From positions 2,297,501 to 2,361,500 of the forward strand of contig JAILWY010000004.1 in NCBI GenBank assembly GCA_022113835.1: 64,000 nt of DNA, read 5' to 3'. Position numbers and translations under genes: made by a program. Of the stretch, positions 1-11,084 are shown piece by piece. Under the pieces are notes generated by a model. The model ran no database searches. It saw nothing but the letters and a program-made list of their open reading frames with translations, and was not told where the DNA came from. Origin of the DNA: Atopsyche davidsoni (taxonomy: Eukaryota > Arthropoda > Insecta > Trichoptera > Hydrobiosidae). Numbering within the stretch: the stretch's first letter is position 1; the number at the start of each line of letters is the position of its first letter.

Positions 1-1640
1 GAGACGTAATATTATTTATCTTATTTTTTGTGGAAACGTGGATTCATCACAGAGGAATACGAAAAACGTGCATGGACTAAACGGCGTTATTCCTAATTTG
101 GGTAAAAACTACAAATAGATATTTTTATATTTACCATAAAAAAATTATATTACTGTACAAAATATCAACTGATTATTTTATGTAATGCTAATAGTCTGCA
201 ACCCATTTTCGTTTATTTGCTTCCTTGAAATATAAAATTCAAATATGTATTCGTAGAAATAATATCATAAATGAAGCAACCAAATGAAAAAATAAGCAAA
301 TAAAACCCCATGCAATCTTCACTAAGAGCAGTGAACGTATTTCACCGGCGCTACCTAATACATTCCAACTATTTTCATAAAAAAATCTCAATTTTACTGC
401 ATTTTCCGACGACTCGCAAGCGGGACTTTAAGCTGGTTATTTTCAAAATGGAATTCCCCATTCAATGAACTCCTTCTTTTTCACCCCGAAGCCTCTTTTA
501 GCATAGCAATGCAGCCCCCCTGAAAAAACAAAGTATTAAAGGCAGAACTGAAAGGTTAAATGCATTAAAAGGTAATAACAAGCTGAAAAAACTATGAATA
601 TTTGGTTTTAAGGTGCTATTGGTTTCGCGATTTGGTTCTGCCATTTAGGCTAGATTCAGGAAACTGAAATATACATATTTATTTAGTAGATTTATTGGCT
701 CTGTAGTATATAAAGGCATGGTACTTCAATCAAAGACGAGCATCGTGTTATATCAAAATTAATAAATTTAACTATAATAAGGGAAACATTTTAGACTCAC
801 TACTTCAAATGCATTGAGTTATATATAAACAAACGAATTTTTTATAAAATATTTTATCAACTTCACGTAGTTTGACAAATTTTGATTGACAAATCAACAA
901 TAGAAGGTTTTTTTAAAGCTGTTTTAATTTATATTTCCACTGACGTAATGCAGTGATTTTTACACTTGTCTACCGATGGTGTATCAATAAGTAATTTCAA
1001 TAAAAAAAATATATGCCTTGGTGTAGATTTTCTATGAATATGTATATAACAAAGTCTGAAACAGCATAATATAGTTCACATATACGTATAAGAAACATTT
1101 AATTTAATTTCTCTATAAAAAAAAGCTTCATGTGGTTAATATTTTTGTATACCAGAACACAGTATGCTCTATAGTAAATATTTCACTACAAGTAATTTTA
1201 AAAATTGTTCTCAAGTCTACACACTAAAAGTTTAATAATATATTAAAACAACAGCCCATAAACAAGATGGCCTGTTTATAAAGCGTGTATTAATTTTGAT
1301 ACATACGCCAAACAGGCTCGCTATCTACGGTCAGCATCCCTCAACGTCTAAGCCTCCACCCCCGGGGGTAGCAGATGTAACCTATACGAGGGGCGCATAT
1401 GCTTCCCTGAAGTCCATAATGCTCAGCCTGGCAAACAAAAACGATTGATTTGTGTGGACTGAGGGAATATCAAAACAACCGGTTGTGTAGATTCGTGCGG
1501 TCTTGGGCAATCTGAATATAATTTTAAAAATTCATATTTGAAGTAAACATCACAATAATCACATTTTTTAAAATTATTTTATAAATCACTGTAATACTGA
1601 AGTTTCAGACATATTCAACAATCAATTGTTATATTATTGA
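1..1640. other. AT-rich noncoding DNA
   Basis: No credible exon, RNA gene or transposon could be recognised. The stretch is strongly A/T-biased with many stop codons in all frames. A GC-richer island at about 1300-1475 contains a CCCCCGGGGG palindrome, with an ACAAGATGGCC motif just upstream near 1263. The island has no open frame of useful length and could be a regulatory or conserved noncoding block, which is inference only. Confidence 0.5.
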
Positions 1641-1646
1641 TTTTTC

Positions 1647-1760
1647 ATAAATCACGATGATATTTTTCTGAGAGTTTCATTTATCATTTTACAATATTTA
1701 AAAAAATGTACTTAATCATAACCGTCTCACAGTAAGCATGATTTTGCCTATACAGGTTTA
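1647..1760 (+). repeat. SINE-family body fragment
   Basis: The segment AAATCACGATGATATTTTTC followed by TGAGAGTTTC is the body of the tRNA-like SINE found elsewhere in this window (for example 16463 onward). The head with the B box is missing and the tail is broken. The next piece, about 1721-1757, carries ACCGTCTCAC and GATTTTGCCTATACA. The same stretch lies next to another SINE fragment at 36513-36550, so the two fragments share more than the SINE itself. Confidence 0.6.
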
Positions 1761-1767
1761 ATTTTAT

Positions 1768-1836
1768 CAATATTTTTGACCAGAGAGTACTTGGTGGAAT
1801 TTCATTTTAATATTTTAAGTAAAATGAAATACTTGA
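1768..1836. repeat. Terminal fragment of hammerhead-bearing inverted-repeat element (family A)
   Basis: ATTTTTGACCAGAGAGTACT followed by TGGTGGAATT and then AAATACTTGAGT matches the outer end of the elements at 17.5-17.8 kb and 28.2-28.4 kb. Only the outer end remains here; the ribozyme-like core is absent. Family membership rests on direct sequence similarity to the other copies. Confidence 0.6.
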
Positions 1837-1837
1837 G

Positions 1838-2135
1838 TAATGGTCACCAATGGATTACCTTTGAATCAACCCAGCTCCTAACGGGTCATGGAGTGATGAG
1901 AAGTTATCTCCGCAGGTTCCACTTGACGAGCGACGATGATATTACTCCAAAAACAGTGATCCACCTTGTGGGTTCATGCTCCATCATTAGCCTTCAGAGA
2001 CACAATGCCTATGCCTGGATGACCTGAAGTCAGTGGTGAGACACCGACAGATGATGAAGTCACTGAATGGCTTCTTGAAGCGTGTCATAGGAACCATAAA
2101 GAACATAAACCAGGGGGTGTAGCTTCAGTCACTCC
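1838..2135 (+). pseudogene. LINE retrotransposon ORF2 C-terminal remnant
   Basis: The + frame reads STQLLTGHGVMRSYLRRFHL and then SDDD. The QLLTGHG...YLxRF pattern is typical of the region after the reverse transcriptase domain in insect R1/jockey/I-type LINEs. There it precedes a cysteine-rich or RNase H-like tail. A frame change follows at the SDDD stretch, and a second frame continues with SKNSDPPCG. No reverse transcriptase catalytic motif remains, so this is a short dead 3' fragment. It sits directly beside a family A terminal fragment. Clade assignment is uncertain; that it is a LINE piece is fairly secure. Confidence 0.6.
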
Positions 2136-2178
2136 CATATATAGCACAATTTCGATTGACTAGTTTAGAAAGTTCCCC

Positions 2179-2377
2179 GGTACTTGTTTTTTATCCGAGC
2201 ACCAAATTTTTTTAATGTACATGTACTCACAGAGATAAAAATCTATCATATGACGATGAGTCCCGTTGTGGCGTTTATTTTGTTCCTTTGCAGATTTTCA
2301 TGACCGCTCGATTCATTGGGTTAGGTTATGTTAGGTTAGGTACAAGTTTTTTGGTGGTCGGATAAAAAACAAGTACC
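2179..2377. mobile_element. 199-bp MITE with 28-bp terminal inverted repeats and 8-bp target duplication
   Basis: The left end GGTACTTGTTTTTTATCCGA is mirrored at the right end by TCGGATAAAAAACAAGTACC, giving near-perfect inverted repeats of about 28 bp. The direct repeat AGTTCCCC lies immediately outside both ends (2171-2178 and 2378-2385), a perfect 8-bp target-site duplication. There is no coding capacity. The interior contains TTAGGTTATGTTAGGTTAGG, an insect-telomere-like tract. An 8-bp duplication fits hAT, P or Merlin families. The ends do not start with the usual hAT CAG, so the superfamily is left open. Confidence 0.85.
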
Positions 2378-2561
2378 AGTTCCCCAAATTGTGATGACCT
2401 ATTAAAAAAAAAAAAAAATGGTCACTAGTAAAAATTTACATGTGGAAAAACCACTCGAGTATTTGTAATCTTCGAGCTATTTTTCTATTCATATTTGTTG
2501 ACTGATGAACTGTTTGTGTTTTTACGTGTACCTATACGGCTGAGGATTTCTTTTTAGTCTT

Positions 2562-2775
2562 TCAGAGGTAGAGGCGAGATCAAACTGCCTCCTTGTGTTG
2601 GCAATGCTCCAAGTTGCGGGCATACAATTGCGCTCCCCGGCCAGGGACGTGCGGGTTTTTAAGGCTGTCCAGTGGCGGCGCTTGGTTTTTCCCTAGTAAC
2701 GAGTTTTCAATACGATCCCCCGTGAATATTTAAACCACTGCTTTCCGAATAACGCGGAATTATGACTTTTATGTC
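2562..2775. other. GC-richer noncoding island
   Basis: An abrupt rise in G+C runs through about 210 bp (CTCCCCGGCCAGGGACGTGC, GTGGCGGCGCTTGG). AT-rich DNA borders it on both sides. There are no open frames with recognisable content and no repeat partner elsewhere in the window. It may be a conserved noncoding or regulatory element. Confidence 0.3.
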
Positions 2776-3296
2776 TCTGCAGTGGGCACGTTTTTTTTTT
2801 TTATACTTGGGTCGTTTTTTTTAGCATTGCAAATATAGTATTGGATGAATTTTAAGCTTTTTACGTTAAAATACAACATCTTTACATTTATGAGCTTAAC
2901 AATGTGAATAAAAAAAAACACGTTTTCTATATACTCCACTGTTCAAATATTAGCAGTTTATCACCTGCAATTGAAAAACAAAATCAATTTGCACATAAAA
3001 CTGTAAGAAAAATCTTTTCACGAGTAGTACTTTATTACAAAATATAATAATAGTCATCGTTTAAGCAATTGTGTATATAAGCTTGTTCAAAAATATCACT
3101 AAATTTATATTAAAAAATTTAAAATTTAAAAATGACCATCGATGCACTAATTTTTTATGTATATTTTAAAAATATACGTTCAAAATAAATTACTTTCTAG
3201 TTGTCTGTCTGTCTAGAAAAACAGTTGTTTATTAGAAGTTAAAATTTATGATGGCCAAACTTGTATTTGCCGACCATTAAATAATTATTGAAGTAT

Positions 3297-3298
<2 letters not shown>

Positions 3299-3355
<57 letters not shown>
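3299..3355. repeat. (AT)n microsatellite
   Basis: About 57 bp of uninterrupted AT dinucleotide, ending in ATACATACAT. Confidence 0.95.
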
Positions 3356-3359
<4 letters not shown>

Positions 3360-3479
3360 CATATTCAGAGAGATGGTCACCAACCTTCTCTGAGAAGATG
3401 CACTTGAATTATAATTGAACAGTTTAATGCAAAGAAGTTTTTTTATGAATTATCAAAACAATTATTTAAATATTTTTAA

Positions 3480-3760
3480 AAATGTCGCTTGCGATGGCCT
3501 GGCGCTCCAGTGACGGCGTGACGTCACACACGAGCACAATACAAGGCGCCGACCAAAAGCACAGCAACTCCGAAACTGCGGAATTTAATTTGCGGGACTG
3601 GCGCGGTACACGTACCCGGTATATATATATATATATATATATATACAGGGTGGCCCTCGCGGAGGTTCCTTTTTTGCAGCATCCATTTTAACGTCTGCGG
3701 CACTCGCGCAAAGTTTGATGAAGAGTCGGCTTTATTGGTCGCCCAGTCCCTCAAACACAT
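3480..3760. promoter_or_regulatory. GC-richer island with CRE palindrome, split by a TA microsatellite
   Basis: The island contains TGACGTCA at 3519-3526, the full palindromic CREB/ATF site, within GGCGTGACGTCACACACG. A (TA)n tract at 3620-3645 divides it. After the tract the DNA resumes with ACAGGGTGGCCCTCGCGGAG. Open frames cross the island on both strands but run through the microsatellite (YIYIYI) and resemble no protein, so I do not call a gene. A regulatory role is inferred from the motif and base composition only. Confidence 0.3.
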
Positions 3761-6700
3761 TCTTTTTAAAACCGTTTATTTTTTATAAATATATTATGTT
3801 TGTAAAAAAAAAAACACGTCTGTTTTGTATTTTCTATATTTTGAGGATTTTTTCAGCCTTATGTAATATTTATATAGAAAATCATTTATATTCAAAAATA
3901 TTTTTGTTATTTTTAAATTACCAAGTCTTTTAACATATAAATCATTTTCTACACAAATCGTTACCTTTGAAATAATTTTAATTAATATTTTCCTTACGTA
4001 TTTATTTCATTACACCCCATTTTTTTGTATATAACAAAATAACTCACTTATTGAAGAACGGAGCTGAAAAAAATTTAGATATTCCAACTTTTCCATTAAG
4101 ATTAAATGTGACAAAAGTTTTAAATAAAAATACAACCCATACAAAAAATACCAAGAAATTTTTCATATTAAAATTTTTCAAATAATTTAATAAATACAAC
4201 CTAATTTTTGGCACTCAACTGAGAACTGAAGCTTAATATTAAAAATAAACTGACTTTTATTATTAATAAAATTCATCGAGAAATATCAAAAGCTTGAAAT
4301 TTTCTTTGTTTATATTTAATTTAAACATTTTTTCTGTGTACATTAATGAAATTTTTAATAATCGAAATAATAACAACACAAGTATCAACTGTGACTTTTG
4401 TGATGTTTTGCAAAAATCAATAAATAAAAAAACCCCTAATATATATTTTTGTATTCGTCATAGTTCAAGTGAAATTGATCTTTTTATTCTTAAAAAATTT
4501 CTGCATTGTTTTCTTTTGTATAATATATTGAATAATCTTGCTACCATAACTCAAATAACAAAACATCTTACAGATTTTTATTTAAGTCGTAACCTATCTA
4601 TAAATGTCTGTCGTAAATGAAATTTCATATACCTAACAATATTTATTTCTTATTTTACTACCAATGATATTTATATTTTATTTTGGGTTGATTTTCAGGT
4701 TCATATTTTAAGATCTAAGCTTTCTATGGAAAAAGGCTTTATAGACTCTCGACTACTGCCTCTTTTGCGATAAAACAACCGAGTCCTTACTGAATCCGCA
4801 TCGGGTCATGTCATATTTACAGCAATCAACTTTTACAACCAAATCTGTATGTTAAATGTCTCTTTTATTAGGTTATTGGAGTCGAGGGCTGTCGCACACT
4901 TGCCATGCGTCCAGAGTTCTCCTTCAACTTTCATATGAACTCTTTTTTCTCTGACGATAAGCCATAAAAAATTATATTACTTTACGCAGTACTGATGATT
5001 TATTTCAAGCTATAAAGACAGGCCCAATATTGGCTTTGGAAAAAATCCAATATCGAAACTTGTTTCATAGTTCCAACCTCTGTATCGATCCTGAAACATC
5101 GGTTTTTTTTTTTTCGTGAATTGATTTCACCCCTTGTAGGTGAGAGGTTGAGGCAGGTTGAAGGATTTCTGTGCCAATATATATATATTTTTAGTTTTAT
5201 CCCTATTCTTTTACATTTTTTGACGAGACCAACACGCTTGATTGGCATATTCAGACATTTTAATAACACCGGTGAATTTTGATCCGACACCTTCCTGAAT
5301 ATTTATTGCAGCCCTGTACTCTGACTAATTCTTTTCGTCAGTTTTTTTTATTCATTAAATTTCTGACGTTTCGGTTCCAGAATAGATACCGTCTTAAAGG
5401 AATTTCAATATTTAATATGATTATACGATCCCAGTACTAGACACCCAAGATACATATATTAATATCGAAACAGACTTTTTTTTTGGTTTTCTAAGCAATA
5501 AACACGTTCATTTGTATCCAGTTACTTATATTAGAATACGTGAGTCAATTAATCACTCGAATGTATAATTTGTTGTTGTCGAATTAACATGGCCACAATT
5601 ATTCACTAATGACGTAAGTTGAAGCAATTTTCTTGCTAATTATCTTCATTTTCTACATGTAACTAATTAAGAATGTGTCTTACAATTTGACAAAGAAAAT
5701 TAATACGTAATTACTCTTGAAATAGCGCGGTGTATTGAATAAACAGTCTCGGTCTGTATATTTACTTATTTCCTTCTGTTCTTGAGACGTGCTTTTTGAT
5801 ATGCGATAGGACGTTATGTGATTAGCCGTTTTATGTATACTACTGGATATTTCTCTCACTGCGTGCCAAACGTATATATTTATAACATTATTATTTTTTG
5901 TGTTTATATTTAATGGGTTTTTTTTAAGCCCAACCACAAAAGAGCGTGTCAGTCCTATACTTACAGTTAAAAAAAAATAACTCAATAAATACCTTTATTT
6001 ATAAATTTTCCCTTTCAATGATTTTGTACTGCAAGACATTAAAAAAAATATATAATTCTATAATATTTTAAATTTGCTTAACGATTTTTTACACGCTGAG
6101 ATTTGTTCGAGTATATTGGAGATTTAGTGAACATGCCTTCATATAACTAAAGGGAATATCTCCGATAAAATTATCAGAATTCACCCTAGCGTACTGATAT
6201 ACGACCCCATAAATTACATTAAAATGGTTATACATGGATGGGAATCATTAAAAGAAACGAACACGTGCGGTGGCCGTGTGGAACCAACATTAGTGAAAAT
6301 CAATGACTGAAACTGCGTATATCTCACATGCGACCTTACATTTTTTTTTTATATTCACGTTAGATCAGTTTTTATTATTTTCCATCGCGATTTCAGACAA
6401 ACGTGCTATTCTGGACCAGTAAAAAAAAACTGATCGCTATGTGCAATCCTTAAATGAACAGGTCTTCTTGTGTTCATACTTCATACTTTTATAATAACTC
6501 CACTGTTCAATTGTGCTAAAATAAAAATATTGAATCATTTAATTATTGAGGTTTTGTTACAAATATGAACTGATGTAAGCCTAAAGTCAGTTTTATAAAG
6601 TGTGATGTAAGGTTTATAGAAATATTTGGTGCCCAATTTAGTAGTTTATTTTTTCACTGCCAATTTCTTAAATATCAGCAAGCCATCTGATTTATATTGA

Positions 6701-7560
6701 ATTATATTATCTACTTTATTATATTTTCATTTAAAAAGCTGAAGTGTCTTTGGTTAAATAATTCAAAAAAAATATTTTAAAATATCTTTCTGAAAAAACT
6801 GCAAAATTTTCCAAAAGGAAAATGAGTTTTTCCCCCGAAGGAAATATTTTCACCTTTCCTATTTGTATTATACTTGTAATAATACAATACATTTACATGT
6901 AGAAATAAGTGAGGTCAGCTGGGACCGAGATCCGGTACATCCGGTGGCGGTCCAGGCCTGATGAATATTTAAAGAGTGTGCCTTGCGGCGTTTGACCCTG
7001 GCTACCCTGTATATTACGTTATTCTCGAGTTACTGTACAAATAAAAGATAAGGCCACTTTTTGTACTTGCTTTTAAGCACCATACAAGACATGTAAGGGA
7101 CATTTTTTTTATCCGACAATGTCAGGTTGTACGTGAACCCATGCATTTCAAAATCGTTAAGTAACCCCTCAATATCCGAAAAAATACCTGTTTATATATT
7201 TGAATATACTATGGCACACTTAAAACATATATAATATTTTCACGATTGTAAAAAATTCAATACTTAATTTGTTTGTCAAGCTTCATATAAAAACTTAACA
7301 ATATAGTGTTATTCCGAGTCAATTTTACTGTTTTCACAAACACCATACAAGTTCTGAACAATATGTTTGTTTGTATAATATAAATATATTCTACGTAAGC
7401 CCATAAATATTTTTTGTAATTAAGATAAACCATATAAAGATAATTCTATGTCACTCAATATAATGTACATCAAGTTATAATTAATTGTAGTTGCATACAT
7501 CTCAAAACTTGGTTATTCTTTAACTAAACTGCCAATTAAAAATTATTTATTAATAGATAC
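3760..7560. other. AT-rich noncoding DNA
   Basis: Nearly 4 kb of A/T-biased DNA. Open frames such as 4294-4620 are low-complexity (rich in N, I, F, K) and match no known domain. A modest GC-richer patch at about 6905-7020 ends in GGCTACCCTGTATA, which looks like a Tc1/mariner-style terminus (TACAGGGTG type), but no partner end was found. A hammerhead-like hairpin at 5347-5396 is listed separately. Confidence 0.5.
5347..5396 (-). repeat. Degenerate hammerhead-like hairpin
   Basis: On the - strand the order is TTTAAGA (a decayed CUGANGA box), a hairpin closed by short G/C pairs (ACGGT...ACCG), then GAAACGTC with the self-complementary ACGT. That is the element order of a minimal hammerhead of the type found in Penelope-like repeats. 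The first box is altered at its first and third positions and stem I is poor, so activity is unlikely. It could equally be the 3' hairpin of another retroelement. Confidence 0.25.
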
Positions 7561-7566
7561 CTTGAC

Positions 7567-7681
7567 ATGAACTTTACATGTATGATAAATTTACTAATTT
7601 GCGTATTTCTTTTTTTACAGGTAAGTACCACGATTTATTTAGAAAAGTTCACTCGAGCGTCGGTTTACCTTAATAAAACAG
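7567..7681 (+). CDS. Possible signal-peptide exon or recursive splice site
   Basis: Two readings compete. First: the sequence TTTCTTTTTTTACAG ending at 7620 is a strong acceptor (pyrimidine tract, upstream TACTAAT branch-like motif at about 7591). It is followed at once by GTAAGTACCA, a perfect donor, which is the juxtaposed layout of insect recursive splice points. Second: an ATG at 7567 opens a frame beginning MNFTCMINLLICVFLFLQ, which resembles a signal peptide. That frame stays open to a donor-like CAG|GTAGGC at 7681|7682, which leaves phase 1, the phase needed by the candidate Ly6-like exon at 44311. The hydrophobic stretch is partly just the pyrimidine tract read as protein, so the exon reading is weak. 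A 60-base recursive exon from 7621 is a third option. Confidence 0.25.
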
Positions 7682-7824
7682 GTAGGCTTTTTTTATCAAC
7701 TCCAAAAGTTTATGCGTTTCAATACTTCGTTTATAAAGTCAATCATTTTCAGCTATTTAACAATGAAAATAGATTTTTTTTGTTAATATCAAAAATATAT
7801 TTTTATAAATATGTAGTTTTATGA

Positions 7825-10030
7825 CTATTACATTATAAGATATTGATTATTTGATATTTGGAGTGGCTACATCTAATGTTTCAGTCGGCAATGGCGGCAA
7901 AACAGCATAATGGATATTAAAAGCAATAAAGCAATTTTTTTATTTAAAAATATGGTATTTTAAATAAATAAATAAGTTTTTTTTTTTTTTTTCATATTTC
8001 TTAAATATAAATCACCGGTTCTCCGTGGGGACGTAATTTTCTATATTTTCAAAAACTCTATCCAGGTTAAATAATTATAAATTACAAGGAAGTTGAAAAC
8101 AAACTGGAAACAACTTTGCACTTCAGGAAGTGTAATTTGATTATATATTTACAGGAAGCGAGCCTCTTTTCCGCAGATTGTCCCTCGAGACACAGGCTCT
8201 TGTCTCCTTTATGCTGTCTTTGCCAGGTTTTTCATCGCCCCTTCTCTGTCTGGCCACTGCATACTGCATACCTCTGTCCTGCTTTTAGAAAATGACAAAA
8301 TGGCGGCCATAGTGCACGGAGAATGGAGGAACGACCAAAGACAATGTGCGATAGTACCAGGCATAGACTACATACTATATAAATGGGCATAGATATCCAT
8401 TAGGCATAGTGAAATATTAAGAAAAAAAAAATATTTATAAAAAAAATACTTAGCGATAAATAATAATTTTTTGAGATTTTTGAAAGGTTTCAGGTGAAAA
8501 AACTATAAAAAATAAATAAAATATATTTCAAAGCGTACACGACATTTATGTTTATGACAAAAACTATTCTAAATTTTTTAACAAAAAAACGGCTCGATAA
8601 AATTATTCATGTCATATCAAAAGATAAATTGTACTGTTTTATGTATAAATTTTCTATTATTAAACAGAGTACATTAATTAATAAATAATGTTGGTGCGGT
8701 AAAATGGGTTAATATTTCAGGTTCGGATTAGGGTGAAAAAGATACTTAACCTTTTCCCAGTAAAAACGTTTTTTTCTAGAAAGGTGTGTAATTGGAGTCT
8801 TACAAATAAATATGTGCTTATAATCCGTAATGAAAATATAAATACTTTATATTATTTTATACGTATAAATAAATATTTACTTTGGAGTAATGTTATGTAT
8901 ATTTAAAACATTTTATTTTTAAATTATATTTGCACAGATTTCGTTATTTTTATTTTTTGGTAGGAGCTAAAAATTTAAATCTAGCAACGTAATGCTAGTC
9001 ACCTTTTATTTTTATTTCACCAAAGTTCCACGTAGATTTCTCTGATAACACAAATAACAAAATCATTTTTTTTTAATAGAATAATTACAATTCAACAAAA
9101 TTTTATTTCAATTCTCTTAACACTTTTTATGTCAGAGACACGACGTAATTTACATAAACGATTATTATATGAAATAGATTTTGCATACATCACTTCTATC
9201 GGAGCACACCCTCGCACTTACAGCCCGTGACGGAATTTTCTAATAACCTGACTATCCTGTAGGAACAATGTATGGAACTCAACTCAGACTATCACTAGTG
9301 CTGGAAGAAAGACAAAGAAACAGTAAAAGCAATTAAAAAAGCTGCTACATTTGAAGCAGTCATAAAAAAATTTAAAAACTAGTACGGATTTCATATAATT
9401 TTGTTGTATATCAAAGTGATTATTAATAAAATTATTTCATTATTTTATTCTCTGATAACTTCAACAGTCAAACTTTTAACTTTTTATACATTTTTCCAAT
9501 ATTTTGAATAAATTTATTTATAGTCAAATTTGGTTGATTGAATTGAATATGAAAAAATTTCACCGGTGATTGAATATATCGACATTTTTTTAAAGGCAGC
9601 ATAAAAACCAGTTCACTTCATTCAATAAATATGGAAATTTTCCCCGAAAAACAAGCGGTTTAAAATCTATTTCAAAGAATTGAAAATTTACAATACCTGA
9701 AAAAATTTGGTGAAAACAAACCAATGATTTGAATTAACTTGAATTGATAATCAAATATTGTAACAAACTAACGGATTATTTTCAATCTGTAATAGTATGA
9801 TAAAAAAGGTATGAAAGAGGTAGACGTTATATTTTTTTCCGTAGCAAAAAACCATTTTTCATATATGACTGCTACTTTGACAAAGCAGATATAATCTGTC
9901 ATAGTGTCACTACTGTGAAAAATTCATTATACGATTACTATTTTGTAAAAAACAGAAACCTTCCGTAAAAGCCAATTTGATGAAACAGAAAAAAATCTGC
10001 TGCTGTCGCATACAACAGCTGATTTGACAA
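7825..10030. other. AT-rich noncoding DNA with one GC-richer island
   Basis: No gene was recognised. The island at about 8155-8345 contains CAAAATGGCGGCCAT at 8296-8310, matching the GCCAT core bound by YY1 and fly Pleiohomeotic. A near-reverse-complement block occurs at 46356-46370. CGGCAATGGCGGC also occurs at about 7887. The rest is A/T-biased with no long open frame. Confidence 0.45.
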
Positions 10031-10350
10031 AGAAAAACCCGTTTCACGTGAAGCACTCGGCGCTAATATCGACCGTTTCAATAATTGACATGTTCTGCGA
10101 ATGGCCGGAATGAAGTAAGGGCTCGAATAAAGCCTCCGAGTCTGGCGTGCTAAATGAAATAAGCGCTGAAGTTTTAATTTTTATTATTCATGGGAGAAGG
10201 AAGTATCTTTTGTCATGAGTTCTGTGCTTCGCCCCTCGGCGGCAGGTGCTGTTTAATGAGATTTAGTTTGGCCAAATACGCAGACTGGAGGCTGTTAAGA
10301 CAACGCACGATACGCGCGAGAACGACAACCCCGAGTCAAGGGCGCATAGT
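10030..10350. other. GC-richer noncoding island
   Basis: A long mixed-composition block that includes CTCGGCGGCAGGTGCTG and CACGATACGCGCGAG. It ends directly at the Tc1/mariner-type insertion that starts at 10359. No open frame with protein-like content was seen. It may be conserved noncoding DNA. Confidence 0.3.
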
Positions 10351-10358
10351 TAACATAT

Positions 10359-10917
10359 AGGGTGTCCAAAAAGCGTATCGGATATTTGTTTTAGTGACCG
10401 CTATTGCGATATGCTGCGAAAATTTTTGGGCCCAGAGTTGCAGGAGTTTCAAGGTTTCAACTCAAGAACGTGGTTCCAACTAGACACTTGCCATACATCC
10501 AATCAATCAATTGAAGCTGTTAACGAGTTATTCCTTAATAAGGTCATTTCACGTAGAGGTAACATCAACTGGCCTCCCAGAAGCCCCGACCTTAGCCCTC
10601 TTGACTATTTCGTATGGGGATACCTTAAAAGTAGGGTTTATGAGAATTATCCGACGAACTTAACGGAATTGAAACAAATCATCAGGTCAGAAATGGCAGC
10701 AATATCGAGGGCTATGTGTCAGCGTGTTATCAGCAATCTTCGTTACAGATTAGAAGAATGCCAGCAGCGTAACGGTCACCATTTGGATAACATCATCTTT
10801 TTGAAATAATTTTCCATTTTGTATTCTTATAATCAACCATAAAAAAATAACTTGATTACCAGTAGTTTTTGTTTTACTGAACTAACAAATACCCGATACT
10901 CTATTTGGACACACTGT
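10359..10917 (+). mobile_element. Internally deleted Tc1/mariner-superfamily element, copy 1
   Basis: Terminal inverted repeats of about 30 bp bound the element: GGTGTCCAAAAAGCGTATCG at the left, and at the right the reverse complement of GTGTCCAAATAGAGTATCGG. TA dinucleotides lie at both edges. The left terminal repeat is fused directly to the middle of a transposase gene, so the promoter, DNA-binding half and first catalytic aspartate are gone. Two other copies (37384-37930 and 55654-56205) have the same junction, so this deletion form was itself mobilised, presumably by a complete element elsewhere. Confidence 0.9.
10411..10809 (+). pseudogene. Transposase C-terminal half (Tc1/mariner superfamily)
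   Basis: The frame keeps 132 residues of a DDE/D transposase. Visible landmarks are MLRKFLGPELQEF, TWFQLD...CHTSNQ (decayed second catalytic D region, usually QQDGATCHT) and RRGNINWPPRSPDLSPLDYF with WGYLKSRVY (third catalytic D region). The QDGAT motif has lost residues here (FQLDTCHT), so even this half is damaged. The N-terminal helix-turn-helix domains are absent. It was a DNA cut-and-paste transposase and is now nonfunctional. The PPRSPDLSPLDYFVWG signature groups it with IS630-Tc1-mariner enzymes common in insects. Confidence 0.85.
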
Positions 10918-11084
10918 ATAAACAATTCCTAATAAAAATTACATTAGTTTTTGGAGGCCATTGGTATTATTAACAAAACGTTCTCGGGTCTTGTGCCGCG
11001 TTTATTATTTTTTTTTTTGAAGTTAACGATTTGGTCACGGTGCTGGGGAATTTTTCAGGAGTCTGAACTTTTTTTTTGAAGTAA

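Noticed and set aside
3482..3760. Overlapping open frames on both strands
   Set aside because: Both run through a TA microsatellite (YIYIYI) and a GC island. Nothing protein-like.
6905..7015. Transposon end TACCCTGTATA paired with ACAGGGTGGCCC at 3646
   Set aside because: The two ends match over only about 8 bases and nothing between them looks like a transposon.
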